Shown here piece by piece: positions 60,273 to 64,000 of a stretch of 64,000 nt of DNA. Origin of the DNA: Bacillota bacterium (lineage in GTDB: Bacteria > Bacillota > Clostridia > Acetivibrionales > DSM-1351); the NCBI GenBank assembly GCA_023441625.1, contig JAEZOA010000023.1, forward strand, positions 1-64,000, written 5' to 3'. A program made the position numbers and the translations under genes. The notes beneath the pieces are model-generated. The model worked only from the letters and a program-made list of their open reading frames with translations. It did no database searches and had not been told where the DNA came from. Numbering within the stretch: position 1 is the first letter of the stretch; each line of letters opens with the position of its first letter.

Positions 60273-62075
60273 CTAAAAGTCAAACTCTATTAAGTTCTTT
60301 TTTATATTTCGTAATTTACTATAGTCTAAGGATTTGTTTCCTTTTAAATATAAAGTATTCAGCTTGTTCAATTTAGCAATATAAGAATAATTAGAAATTC
60401 TATTATCCCTGATATATAATTCAGAAAGCTCTGTCAAAGTTGATAATGCACTAATATTGGATATTTTATTACCGTTTATGGATAGTATTTCAAGCTTAGT
60501 GAGTCCCTTTAGCGCTGAAATGTCTGTAATATTATTCCTTTGCAAGTATAACACTCTAAGGTTTTTTAATGAACTTAAAGCAGAAATATTAGTTGTATTA
60601 GTGTTGTTCAAGTCCAGATATTCCAAATTAGAAAGCTGTTTCAAATCAACTAATGACTTAACACCAGTTGGTATAGTAAGTCTGTATATGCTGCTTAAAT
60701 CAGATTTGTAAATGCTGCCTGTTGACTTTTTAATTTGCTTTCTAATAGCTGTTTCTACTACCTTATCTTTAAATGTAACCACTATTTCTTTTGTAGTATT
60801 TGGGCTTATGGGAAGAGAAGCAAGAATAGTATTCCAGACATCCAATCCATATGCCTTGGCTGTTTTATCATTGTAGTCAGGAACATTTCCAAGACTCCAC
60901 AATGATATACCTCCTAAGCTATATTGCTTAGCCAAATCAATTTTAGCTTTAATACTTTTGCTGTTCTCATAAATTATTATATTTTGGGTATTGTCTGAAA
61001 CATTTAAATATTGAATAAATGGACTCTGAAGCTCATTATTGTAGCCATACTTTAAGTCTATACCCTTACCGTCCTTATTATGAACACGATCATTAATCAT
61101 TAGATAGGTAGGAGTGTTTCTTTCTTCTATGCTCATTGAAAGCTTGTTTGTTTTATTCCATGAAGAACCCTTTGAAATAGCAAATCTCCACTGGGCAGCA
61201 TCAAAACTTAATTGCAGCATTACTTTTTTTAAGTCAGCTTTATTTACGTTTTTTTGGATATCCTCCATTACCATATGTACTTTTTTAATTGGTGCCAAAC
61301 TATCTATTGGAGCGACACTATCATAACCAGTGTATTGTAATATTTGATTTTTACTTAGCTTTGTAACAGGTTCATAATCATGGGCCATAACTATCATTTT
61401 GTCAGCTGTAGCTGCGATTTCCTTATAATTATATCCCGTATAGTGCAGTAAAGGATTTACCGCAACAAACATTTTCTTGTCTATTGTATTAAGCTCCTTT
61501 TTCAGGTCCTTCAGAAATTGGCTATACCAGACACTAATAGTTTTACCATTTATATATACCATATTATTTTTTAAATCCTTATCCTGAAGCCCCTCAATAT
61601 CAATTACAACACCATCAAAGTATATTTGCTCTCCATTGCCGACATCTTCCTTCATTAATTCAACAATAGCATTTATTGCTTTTGATCTTTGTTCCTTATA
61701 GGGTAAAATTTTCAATGCATTTTCACTATCTGAAAATATGTTTAGCTGAATAGATTTGTTACTGCTTTTTGCATATTTTAATACATCAACATAATCAGTA
61801 GGATAATAAAACATGGTATTTCCATTTTGTCCATAAGTGGTAATTACCCCATCAGATAAATCTGAATATAACCTACCCCATGCAAAGCTAATGGAATCCA
61901 GTGAATCAATATATTTTTGTGTTTGCTGAGAAAAAGTCATCTGAGCTGAGTAAAATGCATGCAGATCAAGCTTTTGCTGTGAAGCAGCCGATATATTTTG
62001 TTTAAATTGGGGTACAAGACTAAATAGCATAGATAAAATAAGTAATTCACAAACTATAATTTTGAACCTTCTCAT
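60273..62075 (-). CDS. Secreted GH18-like hydrolase with C-terminal leucine-rich repeats
   Basis: 600 aa. Signal peptide ~1-31, then a GH18 TIM barrel (~35-400) with the catalytic signature FDGVVIDIEG (Asp154, Asp159, Glu161), AVNPLLHYTGYNYKEIA, MIVMAHDYEP, MLQLSFDAAQW and the final-strand tryptophan in GGISLWSLGN. This matches the YaaH/SleL-like cortical or wall glucosaminidase fold. Residues ~470-600 form about five SDS22-like LRR units (LEYLDLNNTNTTNISAL, LRVLYLQRNNITDISAL), likely a protein-binding surface. Start ATG with GGAAGGG upstream. Confidence 0.85.
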   Translation of the reverse strand: MRRFKIIVCELLILSMLFSLVPQFKQNISAASQQKLDLHAFYSAQMTFSQQTQKYIDSLDSISFAWGRLYSDLSDGVITTYGQNGNTMFYYPTDYVDVLKYAKSSNKSIQLNIFSDSENALKILPYKEQRSKAINAIVELMKEDVGNGEQIYFDGVVIDIEGLQDKDLKNNMVYINGKTISVWYSQFLKDLKKELNTIDKKMFVAVNPLLHYTGYNYKEIAATADKMIVMAHDYEPVTKLSKNQILQYTGYDSVAPIDSLAPIKKVHMVMEDIQKNVNKADLKKVMLQLSFDAAQWRFAISKGSSWNKTNKLSMSIEERNTPTYLMINDRVHNKDGKGIDLKYGYNNELQSPFIQYLNVSDNTQNIIIYENSKSIKAKIDLAKQYSLGGISLWSLGNVPDYNDKTAKAYGLDVWNTILASLPISPNTTKEIVVTFKDKVVETAIRKQIKKSTGSIYKSDLSSIYRLTIPTGVKSLVDLKQLSNLEYLDLNNTNTTNISALSSLKNLRVLYLQRNNITDISALKGLTKLEILSINGNKISNISALSTLTELSELYIRDNRISNYSYIAKLNKLNTLYLKGNKSLDYSKLRNIKKNLIEFDF

Positions 62076-62212
62076 TAAAAACCCTACCCTTCCAAGAAGT
62101 CAAATAAAAAACAACAGTAATCTAATGACAATATTTTACCATGTATTAGCTTATTAGAAAATTAAATATGGGTTACATACATATTAATATTACTTGTACC
62201 AAATCTTCAAAT

Positions 62213-62250
62213 GAAAAAACCCACCTTAATATAAGCATAGTGGGTTTTCA
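62213..62250 (-). terminator. Intrinsic terminator of the VOC gene
   Basis: On the minus strand GAAAACCCAC pairs with GTGGGTTTTTTC around a 16-base loop and ends TTTTTTCATTTG. It lies 26 bases past the VOC stop. Confidence 0.75.
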
Positions 62251-62275
62251 CATCTTTTCTATTAAAATATTTCTA

Positions 62276-62665
62276 TTATAATATCTGGCAAAACTCTATA
62301 TCCTCACCTGTCGGGCTGGCAATTTTAAAGTACCTTACACCATTCTCCCATAAGGTAGGAATCCCCTCAATTGCATTTGTAGTTATTTTATATCCCTGTT
62401 TCACACAGTAAGCATAATCGGCTTCAATGTCCTTGGATTCAAAACTGTAATGATCTATTTTTCCTTCAGCATCTGAAGAAATTAAACTATCCTGATAAAT
62501 TTCATATATAACATCGCTGTTTTTCAAGAATTTAATCGGAGTTCCATCAGGCGCCTTAAAGTCACCAATAAGTTCAAATCCTAAAACATCCATATACCAT
62601 TTTGATGTAGCATTAATATCCTTTGTTCCCAATCCAATGTGAGAATGCTTGCGATTTTTTATCAT
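62276..62665 (-). CDS. VOC superfamily (glyoxalase/dioxygenase-fold) protein
   Basis: 129 aa, two beta-alpha-beta-beta-beta units. KHSHIGLGTKDINATSKWY at the start supplies a metal-ligand His, KIDHYSFESKDIEADYAY the second, and the C-terminal SPTGEDIEFCQI the Glu. Typical of glyoxalase I-like or antibiotic-binding VOC proteins; substrate unknown. AGGGGTTAAG precedes the ATG. Single gene. Confidence 0.85.
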   Translation of the reverse strand: MIKNRKHSHIGLGTKDINATSKWYMDVLGFELIGDFKAPDGTPIKFLKNSDVIYEIYQDSLISSDAEGKIDHYSFESKDIEADYAYCVKQGYKITTNAIEGIPTLWENGVRYFKIASPTGEDIEFCQIL

Positions 62666-62835
62666 ATCTTAACCCCTCTACTTAATAATGAAAGCCCTAG
62701 ATAATATATCCGTATTAATTGCAATTGCTATAAAAATTATATCACCAAAAACCATCTTCCGCCAGACATGGTCATCAATAAGTCATATAGATTTCGTGCT
62801 CTTTATGGTATAATAATCCATAAAGGGGTATCGCT

Positions 62836-62877
62836 ATGCAGAAGATTAAAAACGGAAGGTATGAGGTTATTGAATGA
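62836..62877 (+). other. Possible 13-codon leader ORF overlapping the YjbR-like start
   Basis: ATG-initiated MQKIKNGRYEVIE followed by TGA that overlaps the next ATG (ATGA). It could be a coupled mini-ORF or a remnant of a gene start. There is an AAGGGG-like site ten bases upstream. Confidence 0.3.
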
Positions 62878-63269
62878 CACTTGACCAGATTATTAATTAT
62901 TGTCTAAAGAAGCCCTGTGCATATTTGGATTATCCCTTTGACCCTATTTATCCGGTGGTCAAGGTGAAAGCGCCATCACAGGAAAGAGGACGGATTTTTG
63001 CGCAACCCTTTATCCTTCGAGGCAATCCGAAGGTCACACTAAACTGCACGCCTAATTCTGCGGATTTTTATCGAAGTATTTACTCTGGTTCGGTAGTTCG
63101 AGGCTGGCATTGCCCACCTGTTCAGCAACAGCATTTTAACACAGTTAATCTGGATGGAACAGTGCCTGATGACGAAATATTACGGATGATTGACCATGCT
63201 TATGCTGTGGTGATAGCGAAAATGCCAAAATATTTACAAAAAGAAATAAAGGACATAGAGTTTCTATGA
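62874..63269 (+). CDS. MmcQ/YjbR family protein
   Basis: 131 aa. The family's double-wing/CyaY-like layout is visible: LDQIINYCLKKPCAYLDYPF at the start, KVTLNCTPNSADFYRSIYSG in the middle, the GWHCPP and FNTVNLDGTVPDDEILRMIDHAYAVV segments, ending KMPKYLQKEI. Function in cells is poorly defined (proposed DNA binding). Start ATG with GAGGTTATTG upstream, overlapping a 13-codon leader ORF. It converges on rbsD. Confidence 0.82.
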   Translation: MTLDQIINYCLKKPCAYLDYPFDPIYPVVKVKAPSQERGRIFAQPFILRGNPKVTLNCTPNSADFYRSIYSGSVVRGWHCPPVQQQHFNTVNLDGTVPDDEILRMIDHAYAVVIAKMPKYLQKEIKDIEFL

Positions 63270-63297
63270 ACCGTGGATAACCTCCATAGATAACGTT

Positions 63298-63348
63298 AGG
63301 GCGGGTAGCAAAGCTACCCGCCCTACTAAACTCCTTAGGGTTTAGTTA
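63298..63348. repeat. GC-rich palindrome pair between convergent genes
   Basis: TAGGGCGGGTAGC (63298-63310), AAA loop, GCTACCCGCCCTA (63314-63326) is a perfect 13-bp stem. A second small stem, CTAAAC/GTTTAG, follows at once. It has no T-run. Its GC content stands out from the surrounding DNA. Confidence 0.65.
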
Positions 63349-63361
63349 AATTTCCAACTTA

Positions 63362-63769
63362 TTATTCTTCACAAGAAAAAGCAACTCCTGAGTGTAATAT
63401 AATATTCGCATATGGCTTACACTCTCCAGTTCTGACAACAGCTTTACAATTTTTTGTCATTTCTTTGAATTCTGAATGAGCAACAAAATTGATTTTTACA
63501 TCACTGAATATTTCATTAATTTTTTTATATAAACTAGGATTGTTGCTTATAATCTCAGAAGCAATAGTTATCTCTTCAACCTCCAACTCATAAAGAACGG
63601 TTTCAAGAACATCAATAAAAGAGGGTAAATCTCTTTTAACTGCTAGGTCGATTCGTTTTGAAGAGTTGGGCACTGGTAACCCTGCATCTCCGATTGCAAT
63701 TGTATCTGTATGTCCCATCAATGCAATTACTGCGGATAACTCAGAATTTAATATTTTTGTCTTTTTCAT
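63362..63769 (-). CDS. rbsD: D-ribose pyranase
   Basis: Converts beta-pyranose ribose to the furanose form used by ribokinase. 135 aa with the family pattern: LNSELSAVIALMGHTDTIAIGDAGLPVP (catalytic His in GHTD, GDAGLP turn), IDLAVKRDLPSF, EFKEMTKNCKAVVRTGECKPYANIILHSGV. GGGATAC before the ATG. It is 64 bases downstream of an ABC sugar-transporter ATPase on the same strand, the usual rbs operon neighbour. GC-rich palindrome beyond its stop. Confidence 0.95.
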   Translation of the reverse strand: MKKTKILNSELSAVIALMGHTDTIAIGDAGLPVPNSSKRIDLAVKRDLPSFIDVLETVLYELEVEEITIASEIISNNPSLYKKINEIFSDVKINFVAHSEFKEMTKNCKAVVRTGECKPYANIILHSGVAFSCEE

Positions 63770-63833
63770 CTGTATCCCTACTATTCTTTAAAGAATTATT
63801 CATCTCTTTTGCGTAATTATTAAGCTTCTAAAT

Positions 63834-64000
63834 TTAGCCAACTGCTGCTGCATATCTCATAAACTTCTCTTCAGTAGCTTCTTTTCTCATCATCTGACCT
63901 GTAACATGACCCTCATGCATAACAATGATTCGGTCGCTAAGAGCCAGCAACTCAGGTAATTCGGAGGAAACAATTATAATACCTATTCCTTCTTTAGCAA
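63834..64000 (-). CDS. rbsA: Ribose/sugar ABC transporter ATP-binding protein, C-terminal end
   Basis: Only the last 54 codons lie in the window; the gene runs off the right edge. The sequence AKEGIGIIIVSSELPELLAL and RIIVMHEGHVTGQ, then EEKFMRYAAAVG, is the end of the second nucleotide-binding domain of RbsA/MglA-type ATPases (H-loop region replaced by SSELPE, normal for this family). Adjacency to rbsD supports rbsA. Not translated fully, so confidence is in family rather than length. Confidence 0.88.
   Translation of the reverse strand, partial: AKEGIGIIIVSSELPELLALSDRIIVMHEGHVTGQMMRKEATEEKFMRYAAAVG

Noticed and set aside
1..64000. CRISPR arrays, tRNA/rRNA genes and complete insertion sequences
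   Set aside because: No regularly spaced direct repeats, no recognisable tRNA or rRNA segments, and the only transposase-like DNA is a fragment.

Overview
The window reads as ordinary chromosome from a low-GC, spore-forming, anaerobic member of the Clostridia. The support is AT-rich intergenic DNA, strong GGAGG-type ribosome binding sites, the ctsR-mcsA-mcsB-clpC heat-shock operon, Rex, CarD, a non-mevalonate isoprenoid pair (ispD, ispF), a CwlD-type spore cortex amidase, an archaeal/eukaryal-size prolyl-tRNA synthetase, and a thioredoxin-reductase-like flavoprotein without an NADPH site. The gene set resembles the cellulolytic Ruminiclostridium-type clostridia, but the species cannot be fixed from sequence alone. 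Most genes are on the minus strand. No rRNA, tRNA, CRISPR array, prophage or complete insertion sequence was seen.

Layout. 1-7.1 kb: 5' part of a PcrA/UvrD helicase, shikimate kinase, an LtaS-type sulfatase, ribosome hibernation factor HPF with a SigH-like promoter and a DnaA-box cluster upstream, a zinc-ribbon protein, a sugar nucleotidyltransferase and galE. 7.3-10.1 kb: a compact Ku / ATP-ligase / LigD-polymerase operon for non-homologous end joining. 10.3-20.3 kb: a GerMN lipoprotein with hexapeptide repeats, the flavin thioredoxin reductase, a run of small unknown genes, Tex, a PfkB-type sugar kinase, the UvsE repair endonuclease and a DUF2238 membrane protein. 20.4-25.5 kb (mostly plus): GtrA, a nucleotidyltransferase fused to a degenerate phosphomannomutase, an RluA-type pseudouridine synthase, then an SH3/CAP secreted protein. 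25.7-30.6 kb: ProRS, ispF, ispD, PIN-TRAM protein and CarD, with a 0.4-kb imperfect palindrome between ispF and ispD.

31-39 kb: a small plus-strand gene, a MerR regulator, RadA, a GH15 glucanase-like enzyme, a membrane glycosyltransferase, and a decayed patch holding an IS91-like transposase tail, a DUF4367 fragment and a possibly truncated gene start. 39-46 kb: clpC, mcsB, mcsA and ctsR with a perfect CtsR operator, then an EF-G paralogue lacking the usual catalytic histidine. 46.6-51.5 kb (plus): DAHP synthase and prephenate dehydrogenase, then a LytTR regulator, a DUF3021 membrane protein and a two-gene ABC exporter as one coupled operon. 51.5-64 kb: Rex with an overlapping promoter and Rex-like site, a GT4-CsaB fusion, an ABC-F protein bracketed by inverted 40-bp repeats, CwlD, an amidohydrolase with a structured leader, a HEAT-like protein, a GH18-LRR surface protein, a VOC protein, a YjbR-like protein, and the rbsD/rbsA end of a ribose operon.

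The most unusual items are the ispF-ispD palindrome and its short relative near 37.5 kb, the three-copy 40-bp repeat, the DnaA-box cluster far from dnaA, the self-contained LytTR/DUF3021/ABC operon, and several proteins that keep a fold but lose signature residues (the flavin reductase, the phosphomannomutase domain, the EF-G paralogue, IspF). All homology statements come from reading motifs by eye; no database search was run.
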